Below, piece after piece: positions 16,874 to 25,493 of a DNA stretch of 64,000 nucleotides. This stretch comes from JAJEFO01 sp965221845 (GTDB lineage: Bacteria; Pseudomonadota; Alphaproteobacteria; Rhodobacterales; Rhodobacteraceae): NCBI GenBank assembly GCA_965221845.1, contig OZ244919.1, positions 868,001 to 932,000 on the forward strand, given 5' to 3'. The notes below the pieces were generated by a model. It saw nothing but the letters and a program-made list of their open reading frames with translations. It was not told where the DNA came from and made no database searches. The number at the start of each line of letters is the position of its first letter. The first letter of the stretch is position 1. The position numbers and the translations under genes are program-made.

Positions 16874-17812
16874 TCAGTATCCAAGGCCTCGGTCGACGAG
16901 ATGCAGCAGCGGCTCGCCTGCCTCGCCACGCCGAATGTTCTCGACGATGACGTCGACCGCCGTCTCCGGACGCGAGGCGGACGCCACATGCGGCGTCACG
17001 GTGATGCACGGGTGAGACCAGAAGGGATGACCGGCCGGCAGCGGCTCTTCGCGAAAGACGTCGAGCGTTGCATGCGCGATATGGCCGCTGTCAAGCGCGC
17101 TGAGCAGCGCGTCATCGTCGATCAGAGGGCCGCGTCCCGGATTGACCAGCGTCGCCCCCTTCGGCAGGACGGCGAGCCTTTCTGCGTTCATGATCGCTTC
17201 TGTCGCGAGCGTGAGCGGCAGGAGGAGGATCAGCAGCTCGGCCGTGCGCAGCGCCTTGACGAGCCCGCCTTCTCCCGAAAGGCACGTCATGCCCGGCACC
17301 TGCTTCGCGCTCCTGCTCCAGCCGGTCACGGGAAAGCCGAGGCCCGAAAGAGCCTTGGCTACGGCACAGCCAAGAACGCCGAGCCCCAGGACCGTCAGCG
17401 GCCGCTCGCGCGCAAGCGGCGGCACGTATGGTTCCCAGGCTGCGTCGCGACGGCAGACGTCCCTGTCGATGCCAAGGTGATGCCGCAGTGCGTGGGCAAC
17501 GCACCATTCGACCATTCCGCGCGTCATCCCCGGGTCGACCATGCGCGCGAGCGGCATGGTCAAGGTCTCGTTGGCAACCACACTGTCCACGCCTGCCCAG
17601 AGATTCAGGACGGCCTTGGCGCCCGTGAACGGCGAGAAGTCCTTCAGGTCGCTCCACGGCGCATGAACGATGTAGTCAAAGGTCTCCGGCGACCGGGGCG
17701 CTGTCTCGCGAATGATCTCGGCCTCGATTCCCGCACCGGCCAGCGCGGCCGGCAGAAGACCGCCATATTCGTCCCAGTCGGCGCGCCGTCCGGAAAACAG
17801 GACCCTGATCAA
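16874..17812 (-). CDS. ghrA: glyoxylate/hydroxypyruvate reductase A-like D-2-hydroxyacid dehydrogenase
   Basis: Cytosolic NAD(P)H-dependent oxidoreductase of 312 residues. The nucleotide-binding turn G-L-G-V-L-G lies near residue 143, L-P-L-T-L-A-T near 205, V-N-P-G-R-G-P-L with the catalytic arginine region near 230, and the catalytic histidine in T-P-H-V-A-S near 280. The start is TTG 17812, overlapping the rodA stop as TTGA; no ATG fits and the frame continues upstream only as a rodA shadow. It is therefore probably translated from the mre-mrdA-rodA transcript, although its metabolic role is unrelated to wall synthesis. Confidence 0.82.
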   Translation of the reverse strand: MIRVLFSGRRADWDEYGGLLPAALAGAGIEAEIIRETAPRSPETFDYIVHAPWSDLKDFSPFTGAKAVLNLWAGVDSVVANETLTMPLARMVDPGMTRGMVEWCVAHALRHHLGIDRDVCRRDAAWEPYVPPLARERPLTVLGLGVLGCAVAKALSGLGFPVTGWSRSAKQVPGMTCLSGEGGLVKALRTAELLILLLPLTLATEAIMNAERLAVLPKGATLVNPGRGPLIDDDALLSALDSGHIAHATLDVFREEPLPAGHPFWSHPCITVTPHVASASRPETAVDVIVENIRRGEAGEPLLHLVDRGLGY

Positions 17813-18951
17813 TTGCGCCGCCTGTGGACATGCGCGGACTGCACGAGGCCGAAGGCCACCATCAGGACCAGCAGGACCGAACCGCCGTGCGAGACAAGCG
17901 GGAGAGGGACTCCAACCACCGGGGCAAGCCCCACGACCATCGAGATGTTCACCGCGACATGGAGAAACAGCATCGCCGACACGCCCAGCGTGAGTAGCGC
18001 CGCAAAGCGGTTCCTGTTCCCCGTTGCCGACAGGATGCACACGAAAACGATCAGGCCGTAGAGGAGGATCAGGGCGCCGCCCCCCAGGAACCCGAACTCT
18101 TCGGCGAGCGTCGTGAATATGAAGTCCGTATGCTTCTCCGGAAGGAAGTTCAGGCTTGACTGCGTGCCCTGCATGAAGCCCTTGCCGGCCCATCCGCCGG
18201 ACCCCAGCGCGATCTTGGACTGCGTGATGTGGTAGCCCGCACCGAGCGGATCGCTGGAGGGATCGAGAAACGTGCTGATCCGGCGGTACTGGTAGTCTTC
18301 CAGAAGCTGCCAATCCGTGCCGCGCGACAGAAAGACCGTGAACACCATGCCCGCCGCCGCCGCGGCCGCGGCGAGGAAGTACCACAGGCTGACGCCGGCG
18401 CAGAACATCACGATTCCGCCGCCCGCGACCAGGAGCGCCGCCGTGCCCAGATCCGGCTGCCCGAAGATGATCGCCGCCGGGACGAGGGTCAGCAGCAGGG
18501 GAGCAAGAACCCATTGCGGCCGCGACACGCTCGCAAGCGGCAGCCAGTCGTAGTAGGAGGCGAGGCACATGACGAGCGCGACCTTCATCACCTCCGACGG
18601 CTGGAACCGGACGAATCCGAAGTCGATCCAGCGCTGCGCGCCCATGCCCACGGCGCCGAAGAGATCCACCACGACAAGGAGGCCGACGGCGCAGGCGTAT
18701 GCGAGCCACGAAATCGAGCGCCAGAACCAGATCGGCACGAGGCCGATCACCAGCATCAGGGCGAGGCCCGCGGCGAACCTGGCCATGTGAGGTCCCGCCC
18801 AGCGGGACACGTCCCCGCCTGCCGCCGAGGTCAGCATCAGGAATCCCACTGACGCGACCGCGGTCAGCAGGATCACGAGCGCCCAGTTGAAGTGCAGGAG
18901 CTTGCGCGCGCCTGCGGGGGCGAACCATGTCCTGTACTCGACAAAGCTCAT
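17809..18951 (-). CDS. rodA: rod-shape SEDS glycosyltransferase RodA
   Basis: Polytopic SEDS-family peptidoglycan polymerase of 380 residues acting with PBP2 (mrdA) in lateral wall elongation. It has about ten membrane helices. Family signatures: R-W-I-D-F-G-F-V-R-F-Q-P-S-E near residue 105, and the catalytic-aspartate loop P-E-K-H-T-D-F-I-F-T-T-L-A-E-E-F-G near 275, followed by the C-terminal P-L-P-L-V-S-H-G-G-S. It overlaps mrdA by ATGA. Confidence 0.95.
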   Translation of the reverse strand: MSFVEYRTWFAPAGARKLLHFNWALVILLTAVASVGFLMLTSAAGGDVSRWAGPHMARFAAGLALMLVIGLVPIWFWRSISWLAYACAVGLLVVVDLFGAVGMGAQRWIDFGFVRFQPSEVMKVALVMCLASYYDWLPLASVSRPQWVLAPLLLTLVPAAIIFGQPDLGTAALLVAGGGIVMFCAGVSLWYFLAAAAAAAGMVFTVFLSRGTDWQLLEDYQYRRISTFLDPSSDPLGAGYHITQSKIALGSGGWAGKGFMQGTQSSLNFLPEKHTDFIFTTLAEEFGFLGGGALILLYGLIVFVCILSATGNRNRFAALLTLGVSAMLFLHVAVNISMVVGLAPVVGVPLPLVSHGGSVLLVLMVAFGLVQSAHVHRRRN

Positions 18952-20888
18952 GCCCTGCTCGCGTTCCGGGCCGGTTTCTGGCGCGGGCGCAGAACCATCT
19001 CCTGATGCTGCTGCCGGATCCCTTCCCTCTGGTCGGACGGATAGGCCGTCAGGGGCGGAACGCCGCCGGAAAGCGCGTAGAGCATGATGTCCCTTGCCGG
19101 CAGCGCCGCCAGCGCGCCGCTGCCGCCGTGCTCGATGACCACGGCAACGGCGTATCTTGGCGTGTCGTAGGGCGCGAATGCGACAAAGAGGCCGTGGTCC
19201 CGGAACCGCCGGGGGAGATCCTCGTTCTTCGTGACCCCCCGTTCGCGCTCGGCTTCCGGGATGCCGCGCACCTGGCTGGTTCCCGTCTTGCCGGCCATGA
19301 GGAACTCCTCGGCAACGATCTGCGCGCGCCGTGCCGTTCCCCTGGGGCCGTTGACCGCGTTATGCATTGCGCGCCGGACCAGTTGCATCTGGCCATCGGG
19401 CAGGTCGATCCGTGCGGCCGGCAGGACGGGCGCCTGCACGCCGTCGACCGACTTGACCAGACGCGGCCTGACCGCCCGCCCGGCGGCAATGCGCGCGGTC
19501 ATGACGGCGAGCTGCAATGGCGAGGCCAGAACGTCACCCTGCCCGATGCCCGCATTCAGGGTCTCGCCCTGAAGCCAGCCTTCGCCGCGAACGCGCGCCT
19601 TCCACCTGGTCGACGGCACGATTCCGGACCTTGCGGCCGACACGGGAATTTCAGGGCGCTGCCCCAGCCCGAACTTCGTGCAAAGCTCCGCGATGCGGTC
19701 GATTCCGACGCGAAGCGCGGCCTCGTAGAAATAGACGTCGCAGGACTGGGCGATCGCCTTGTCAAGATCCATGCGGCCGTGGCCGCCGGCCTTCCAGCAG
19801 TGGAACCTGCGCCCTCCGAACTGAAGGTGTCCCGGGCAGTATATGGTGTCACGCGACTCGAGGACCCCGGCTCGCAAGGCCGCCAGCGCGGTCATCATCT
19901 TGAACGTGGACCCCGGCGGATACTGCCCTTGGACGGACCTGTTGAACAGGGGCGCGTAGGCGTGGTCGCGCAGCGCGTCGTAGTCCTTCACCGAAATCCC
20001 GCGCACGAACAGGTTTGGATCGAACGACGGTGACGAGACCATGGCCAGAAGGTCGCCGGTCTCGACATGCATCACGACCGCGCTGCCGCTCTCGCCCGCG
20101 AGCCTGGCCAATGCATAGTTCTGAAGGCCGTGGTCAATGGTCAGCTGCAGGTCGCTGCCTGGAACGGGTTCGTCACGGCCAAGCTCCCGCATGACGCGGC
20201 CTGCCGCGCTGACCTCGATCCTGCTGAGGCCGGCACGCCCGCGGAGATCCGTCTCGCGCTTCGCCTCGATTCCGACCTTGCCGAGCTGATAGCCCGGAAT
20301 CTGCAGCACGGGATCCGGCGGGCCGGGCCGGGAAAGGTCGCTTTCGCTGACCGGCCCGACATAGCCGACGACATGCGCAAAATCCGGTCCCAGCGGATAT
20401 ACGCGCGACAGGCCGGCCTCAGGCGTGATCCCGGGAAGTGCCGGCGCATTGACCGCGACCTCCGCGACGTCCTCCCAGGACAGCTGATCCGCGAGCGTCA
20501 CCGGCACGAACGGGTTCCGGCGACGCATCTCCTTCAATGCGCGCTGGAGCCGACTCTCATCGAGCTCCACAAGCCGCCGGACCCTCGCGATCGTCCCGTC
20601 CACGTCGCCGGCATCCTCCTGCACGATGACGATCCGGTAGTTCTGGTCGTCCCGCGCGACAAGGATCCCGTGCCGGTCGAAGATCTTGCCTCGCTGCGGA
20701 GAGGTGAGGCGGACCTTGACGCGGTTGTCTTCGGCCAGAAGCCGGTACTTCGCGCCTTCGTGCACCTGCATCCACCGCATCTTCAGCACCAGCCCGCCCA
20801 GCAGTGCAAGCTGGCCGCCGCCCAGCATGAAGGCGCGCCGCGAGAGCGTTCCGGCGCCTTCGTCGGTGTGTGTCCAATGGCGCTTCAC
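18948..20888 (-). CDS. mrdA: penicillin-binding protein 2 (elongation transpeptidase)
   Basis: Class B PBP of 646 residues anchored by one N-terminal membrane helix (residues ~20-40), transpeptidase partner of RodA. The pedestal domain is followed by the penicillin-binding domain with S-T-F-K (active serine) in Y-P-P-G-S-T-F-K, the S-C-D motif in A-Q-S-C-D-V-Y-F-Y, and K-T-G-T in A-G-K-T-G-T-S-Q-V. It starts 12 bases after mreD and overlaps rodA, so the elongasome subunits are co-expressed. Confidence 0.95.
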   Translation of the reverse strand: MKRHWTHTDEGAGTLSRRAFMLGGGQLALLGGLVLKMRWMQVHEGAKYRLLAEDNRVKVRLTSPQRGKIFDRHGILVARDDQNYRIVIVQEDAGDVDGTIARVRRLVELDESRLQRALKEMRRRNPFVPVTLADQLSWEDVAEVAVNAPALPGITPEAGLSRVYPLGPDFAHVVGYVGPVSESDLSRPGPPDPVLQIPGYQLGKVGIEAKRETDLRGRAGLSRIEVSAAGRVMRELGRDEPVPGSDLQLTIDHGLQNYALARLAGESGSAVVMHVETGDLLAMVSSPSFDPNLFVRGISVKDYDALRDHAYAPLFNRSVQGQYPPGSTFKMMTALAALRAGVLESRDTIYCPGHLQFGGRRFHCWKAGGHGRMDLDKAIAQSCDVYFYEAALRVGIDRIAELCTKFGLGQRPEIPVSAARSGIVPSTRWKARVRGEGWLQGETLNAGIGQGDVLASPLQLAVMTARIAAGRAVRPRLVKSVDGVQAPVLPAARIDLPDGQMQLVRRAMHNAVNGPRGTARRAQIVAEEFLMAGKTGTSQVRGIPEAERERGVTKNEDLPRRFRDHGLFVAFAPYDTPRYAVAVVIEHGGSGALAALPARDIMLYALSGGVPPLTAYPSDQREGIRQQHQEMVLRPRQKPARNASRA

Positions 20889-20900
20889 CTTCCCACTCTC

Positions 20901-21428
20901 TCAGGGCCTTTCCCTGTTCTCGGGATGCGTCTTCCCGAGGCCGGGAACGCGCTCGGACAGAAACGCGACAACCGGATAGAGCAGGACGGCCAGCCCCAGA
21001 TGCATGACCGCCACGTCCGCCCCGGCATGGCCGGCGCCGAACAGCGACAGCGTCGCCGTCTCCACGACCTTCATCGCCAGGAGCGCCAGCGTCACGAGAA
21101 GCCATTCCACGGCCAGGGTCGAGGCAAGGGCCCGCACGCGCCGTCGGCGAAGGAACTCGCCGGCGAGGACGGCCAGGGCCGCCCACAGCCCGGGGGGACG
21201 CATGAACAGGATGTCCGCGAGAAGGAAGAGCGCGGCGAGAAGAGGCGCGGGCACGCATTCAGGGCGCCTGACGATCCAGGCGAAGGCCACGGCAAGAACG
21301 AGTTCCTGGCCGGGCGTCCGGTGGTCCGGGCCGACATCCAGAGGCAGCAGCTGGACGAAGCCCGCGGCGAACGCCAGCAGGACGAAGCCCGCGCGAAACA
21401 GCCAGACGCGGACCGCGACGTCAGCCAC
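20901..21428 (-). CDS. mreD: rod-shape-determining protein MreD
   Basis: A 175-residue membrane protein with five or six hydrophobic segments, the usual size of MreD, part of the MreBCD-PBP2-RodA complex. GTG 21428 is chosen because it overlaps the mreC stop (TGA 21423-21421) and precedes the first helix; the longer frame upstream is a shadow of mreC. The protein is identified mainly by position, length and topology. Confidence 0.85.
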   Translation of the reverse strand: MADVAVRVWLFRAGFVLLAFAAGFVQLLPLDVGPDHRTPGQELVLAVAFAWIVRRPECVPAPLLAALFLLADILFMRPPGLWAALAVLAGEFLRRRRVRALASTLAVEWLLVTLALLAMKVVETATLSLFGAGHAGADVAVMHLGLAVLLYPVVAFLSERVPGLGKTHPENRERP

Positions 21429-22332
21429 CGGCGGTCTCCGGCGCTTCCTCCGCAGCCTCGACATCCGGCAGGAGCGGGCCGACCAGGACTGCCGGAGCAT
21501 CCGGCTCCTCGACCACGGGGCTGCGAAGCACGCGAAGGAATTCCATCCCGTCGTAATCGGCTGCAAGCTGCAGCCTCAGGTGACCGTCGCGATCAAGAAC
21601 GACGTTGCCGACCGGCAGCCCTGCCGGCAGGACGCGGCCTGCGCCGGAAGAGACGACACGGTCTCCGGGGCGGATCTCGTCCGGGGCCTCGACGAACTGG
21701 AGGTGCGGCAACCTGGAATTGTCGCCCGAAAGAAGGGCGTCCTGCCGCGAGGGCTGTATGGTGACGGGAATCCGGCTCGTGCTGTCCGTCAGGAGCAGCA
21801 CACGGCTTGACCTCTTCCCGACTCCGAGGATCCGGCCCACGAGGCCGAGACCGTCGGTGACGGCCCATCCATCCGCGATTCCGTCACGGGCGCGCCCGAC
21901 GTTCAGCAGCACGGAATGGCGGTACGGCGAGCCGCTGTCGGCGATGACCCGGCCCGTGACGGCGGTCAGCGCCGGATTCAGGCGCGCGTTGTTCAGGTTC
22001 AGCAGCCTCGCGTTTTCATGCTCCAGCTGCAGCGCGGTCTCTCTCCAGGCCTTGAGCCGGCGGATCTCGTTGCGCAACTCGCGGTTCTGGCGCTGCAGGG
22101 AGGCGTATGACCGGATCTGCATTGCCAGCTTGACCGTCTCCGCGACCGGCACCAGGGCCCATTCCAGGTTCGGCACGACGAAATCGACGACCGCGACCCG
22201 CACGCGCTCGGCCCGTGACGTGTCGATGCGCCAAAGAACGAAGCTGGCGAGAAGCACAGCCACCAGGCCGCCCACGGCCAGGCGCCTGATGGGCCGGAGG
22301 TAATCGACTGTCTTTTCGTCTCGCCGTGCCAC
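21421..22332 (-). CDS. mreC: rod-shape-determining protein MreC
   Basis: 303 residues: a short cytoplasmic N-terminus, one membrane helix at ~18-33, a coiled-coil region at ~65-100 (L-Q-R-Q-N-R-E-L-R-N-E-I-R) and a periplasmic beta-barrel domain with V-L-L-L-T-D and V-V-S-S-G-A-G segments. MreC links MreB filaments to PBP2. Translation starts at GTG 22332. The C-terminus is Pro/Glu-rich and typical of alphaproteobacterial MreC. Confidence 0.92.
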   Translation of the reverse strand: MARRDEKTVDYLRPIRRLAVGGLVAVLLASFVLWRIDTSRAERVRVAVVDFVVPNLEWALVPVAETVKLAMQIRSYASLQRQNRELRNEIRRLKAWRETALQLEHENARLLNLNNARLNPALTAVTGRVIADSGSPYRHSVLLNVGRARDGIADGWAVTDGLGLVGRILGVGKRSSRVLLLTDSTSRIPVTIQPSRQDALLSGDNSRLPHLQFVEAPDEIRPGDRVVSSGAGRVLPAGLPVGNVVLDRDGHLRLQLAADYDGMEFLRVLRSPVVEEPDAPAVLVGPLLPDVEAAEEAPETAGG

Positions 22333-22453
22333 GGTCCTACTTCGGCAACGTCCCGGTTCCGCGCCCGGGGCATCCGGTCATGCCACCCCTCCCGGCAGAA
22401 GTCGATACCGCGACATCCTCGGCGCCGGAATGCGGAAAGACGCGCCTCCCCCT

Positions 22454-23488
22454 TCAACTTTCGTAGTCGATCACATGGCGCAGCTGCTTTTCGTACTCCA
22501 GCGCCATCCCGGTTCCGATGGCCACGCAGTGGAGCGCGTTGTCGGCAACGCTCACGGCAAGCCCCGTCTGTTCGCGAATCGCGAGGTCGAGGCCGCGGAG
22601 AAGCGCCCCGCCCCCGGTCAGCATGACGCCCCGGTCGACTATGTCCCCGGCCAGGTCGGGAGGCGTCACCTCCAAGGTCGACATCACGGCAGCGACAATC
22701 TGCTGCACCGGCTCGACAACCGCCTCGGCCACCTGCGCCTGGTTGATCTCGAACTTCGTCGGCACGCCTTGCAGCATGTCGATGCCGCGGACCTGCATCG
22801 ACTGGCCGCGCCCGTTCTCCGGCACCCGCGCGCAGCCGATCTCGGTCTTGATTCTCTCGGCGCTGGCCTCGCCGACCTGGACGTTCCGCTTCCGCCGGAT
22901 GTAGCTCATGATGCTCTCGTCCATGCGGTCGCCGCCGACCCTGACTGACATGGCGTAGACTATGTCGCTCAGCGACAGCACGGCCACCTCGGTCGTCCCG
23001 CCGCCGATGTCGACGACCATGTTGCCTGTCGGATCCGTTATCGGAAGGCCGGCCCCCATTGCAGCCGCGATGGGCTCGGCAATCAGTCCGGCCTTCCTGG
23101 CGCCGGCTGCTTCGACGGACTGCCGGATCGCGCGCTTTTCGACAGGCGTCGCCCCGTGCGGCACGCAGACGATCACGCGCGGCTTCGGGAAGAAGCCGCG
23201 CCTGTGAACCTTCTTGATGAGTTCCTTGATCATCACCTCCGCAACATCGAAGTCGGCGATGACTCCATCGCGCAGCGGCCTCACCGCCTGGATGCTGCCC
23301 GGCGTGCGGCCCAGCATCAGCCGGGCGTCCTCCCCGACGGCCAGGATCTTCTTGTGGCCGTCCTGAAGGTAGTAGGCGACCACCGACGGCTCGTTGAGGA
23401 TGACCCCCTTCCCCTTGACGTAGACCAGCGTGTTCGCCGTGCCGAGATCGATTGCCATGTCCGAAGAAAACATCCCGCCGATCGCCAT
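22454..23488 (-). CDS. mreB: rod-shape-determining actin homologue MreB
   Basis: Bacterial actin of 344 residues directing lateral wall synthesis. Actin-superfamily motifs are all present: phosphate 1 in D-L-G-T-A-N-T, the V-P-H-G-A-T-P-V-E-K-R-A region, phosphate 2 in V-V-D-I-G-G-G-T-T-E, and the adenosine loop in M-L-T-G-G-G-A-L-L-R-G. It is the promoter-proximal gene of the mreBCD-mrdA-rodA-ghrA run, with 121 bases before mreC. Confidence 0.97.
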   Translation of the reverse strand: MAIGGMFSSDMAIDLGTANTLVYVKGKGVILNEPSVVAYYLQDGHKKILAVGEDARLMLGRTPGSIQAVRPLRDGVIADFDVAEVMIKELIKKVHRRGFFPKPRVIVCVPHGATPVEKRAIRQSVEAAGARKAGLIAEPIAAAMGAGLPITDPTGNMVVDIGGGTTEVAVLSLSDIVYAMSVRVGGDRMDESIMSYIRRKRNVQVGEASAERIKTEIGCARVPENGRGQSMQVRGIDMLQGVPTKFEINQAQVAEAVVEPVQQIVAAVMSTLEVTPPDLAGDIVDRGVMLTGGGALLRGLDLAIREQTGLAVSVADNALHCVAIGTGMALEYEKQLRHVIDYES

Positions 23489-23587
23489 GCGTTCCAGCCC
23501 CAGTCCCTGTCGGCCGACAGTCTCGCGGCCGCCTTGCAGTCATGGCCTTCCCGCGCGCCGGAAGGCGCCTCGGCCGAAAGCGCCGGA

Positions 23588-23617
23588 ACTTTACTGCGAT
23601 TTGCGGAACGGGTTCAA
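23588..23617 (-). promoter_or_regulatory. possible sigma70-type promoter for mreB
   Basis: On the minus strand TTGAAC (23617-23612) is followed after 18 bases by TAAAGT (23593-23588), about 100 bases before the mreB start. The match is fair and the area is otherwise GC-rich. The IS5 element ends at 23706, so this would be the nearest native promoter. Confidence 0.35.
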
Positions 23618-23705
23618 CTGCCCCCGCGCCCGGATCGCGTCGGAATGCGGTGACCCGGGGCCGCGCGGCGCCGCATGCCTGGTCATCGCGAGGAATGCGG
23701 GCCTA

Positions 23706-24604
23706 GGCTGTGTACTTGAATATTGACAGGTCTGTCTGGAGCTGCGAGAGGAGCCCAAAAACCATCAGGCAGGAGCAGACCCATGAGCGGACACCGCCAC
23801 GACATGACCGATGCGGAGTGGGCGATCCTCCGCTCGGTGCTTCCCCAGACACATCAGGGCCCGCGTCGGTTGCAGGACCGAAGGGTCATGGATGGTATCT
23901 TCTTCGTGTTGCGCACCGGCATCCCCTGGCGGGATCTCCCAGAGCGCTACGGTCCCTACTCGACCTGCTTCAATCGCTGCAACCGCTGGAGCCGGAACGG
24001 CACCTGGGCCCGAATCATGCAGGCGCTGGCCGAGCGAGCGGACGATGATGACGATGCAAACGGTGGTGCGGTCGGACCCGTGCGCCTGCGTATGCTGGAC
24101 TCCTCCGTCGTGCGGGCCCACAAGCACGCCGCCGGGGCCCGTCGCGACGGGCCGCCGCCGCAGATCGGCCTGAGCCGTGGCGGCCGGACGACCAAGGTCC
24201 ATCTCGCCCTGAGCGGGACGGACACGGTGCAGGCCCTGGTCCTGACCCCGGGTCAGGCCTCGGACTGTGCCCAGGCCAAGGCACTGCTTGCCGATCTCGT
24301 CCCCGGTGAGATGGTCCTCGGCGACAAGGCCCATGATGCCAATGCTGTCGTCCGGTGCATCGAACAGGCGGGGGCCCAGGCGAACATCCCCTCTCGGTCC
24401 TGCCGCAAGATCCCCCGGCCCTTTGACCGCACCCTGTACAAGGGTCGCAATCGGATCGAGCGGTTCTTCGGCAGGATCAAGGAATTCCGTCGCGTCGCCT
24501 CGCGCTACGACAAGACCGCCCGCAACTTTCTGTCGGCCGTGCAGCTCGCTGCCAGTCGCTTCCTGCTGCGGGATCTGGCGAAGCAATTAAATGGGTACAC
24601 AGCC
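23706..24604 (+). mobile_element. intact IS5-family element
   Basis: 899 bp with short inverted ends GGCTGTGTAC / GTACACAGCC, flanked by TA on each side (23704-23705, 24605-24606). It carries a single intact transposase gene. The right-hand TA is shared with IS427-type copy B, which begins at the next base. Confidence 0.9.
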
Positions 24605-24607
24605 TAG
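23783..24607 (+). CDS. IS5-family transposase
   Basis: 274-residue DDE transposase that cuts and pastes the surrounding element. ATG 23783 is preceded by AGGAG. The N-terminal DUF4096-type segment (M-T-D-A-E-W-A-I-L, then G-I-P-W-R-D-L-P-E-R-Y-G) is followed by the catalytic aspartate in M-L-D-S-S-V-V-R-A-H-K-H, the second in L-G-D-K-A-H-D-A, and the glutamate in R-N-R-I-E-R-F-F-G-R-I-K-E. The frame reads through the right inverted repeat and ends at a TAG made of the target TA plus the first G of the neighbouring IS. Confidence 0.93.
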   Translation: MSGHRHDMTDAEWAILRSVLPQTHQGPRRLQDRRVMDGIFFVLRTGIPWRDLPERYGPYSTCFNRCNRWSRNGTWARIMQALAERADDDDDANGGAVGPVRLRMLDSSVVRAHKHAAGARRDGPPPQIGLSRGGRTTKVHLALSGTDTVQALVLTPGQASDCAQAKALLADLVPGEMVLGDKAHDANAVVRCIEQAGAQANIPSRSCRKIPRPFDRTLYKGRNRIERFFGRIKEFRRVASRYDKTARNFLSAVQLAASRFLLRDLAKQLNGYTA

Positions 24608-25491
24608 GGCCCGTTGACAGTTGTCTTGCGAATCGTCCGGTTCCATGCCATTTCCTGCCCCGATGACCGCCGGAACGGCGGCACGAGGCAACAACGGCAT
24701 GAGCGAGCAGTACGACGATCCAGACAGAACGGTGACGGCCGACGCCATGTGGGCGCGGATCGAGGACATGCTGCCGGGCAAGAAGTCCGACCCCGGCGGC
24801 ACGGCGGCACGGCGGCGGACAGCCGCCTCTTCATGGAGGCGGTGCTGTGGCGGTTCCGGACGGGATCGCCGTGGCGCGACCTCCCCGCGCGGTCCGGGAA
24901 CCGGGACGGCGCCTCCAGGCGGTTCCGGCGCCGGGCGCTTCCGGGGGTCTTCGCGCGCGTTTCCGACGCCCTGTCCGAGGAGTCCGGCCTCGAGTGGGTG
25001 TTCGTCGACGGCACGGTCGTCCGGGCGCACCGGAAGGCGTCCGGCGCAAAAGGGGGACCTCGAGCCAGGGGATCGGCCGTTCCAGAGGCGGCCTGACGAG
25101 CAAGGTCGTGGCCGTCGTGGACGCCCTGGGACATCTCGTGCGGTTCACGATCCTTCCCGGCCAGGCGCACGACCCGAGGGGGTGCCGGGGCTTCCCGGCG
25201 GCCTGGCGTTCGGGGCCTTCGTCGGTGACAAGGCGTTCGACGCCGACCGGCTCCTGGAGGACCTGGCGGAACGCGGGGCGGAGGCGGCGGTCCCGTCGAG
25301 GCGGAGCCGGACGGTGCCGCGGGCGCACGGCCGGGAGGTGTACGGCTGGCGGCACCTGGTGGAGAGCCTCTTCGCGAAGACCAGGGAGTTCCGTGCGATC
25401 GCGACGCGGCACGACAAGACCGACGCGAGCTTCGCCGCCGGGATCGCCTCGTCGCCGGCGTGGTCGCCGCGACATGACTGTCAACGGGCCC
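24607..25491 (+). mobile_element. IS427-type element, copy B, decayed
   Basis: 885 bp with the same GGGCCCGTTGACAGT ends as copies A and C, flanked by TA (24605-24606 and 25492-25493). The transposase frame has an 8-base duplication (ACGGCGGC) in OrfA near 24800. It shares the one-base deletion of copy A in OrfB and has a further small deletion near 25443. It is inactive and strongly GC-shifted relative to copy C. Confidence 0.87.
24700..25475 (+). pseudogene. inactive IS427-type transposase (copy B)
   Basis: Homologous to copy C along its length but broken by the ~24800 duplication, the shared B-frame deletion near 25174 and the deletion near 25443. The F-V-D-G-T motif is retained here, unlike in copy A, so decay in A and B continued separately after their common frameshift. 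Confidence 0.8.
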
Positions 25492-25493
25492 TA

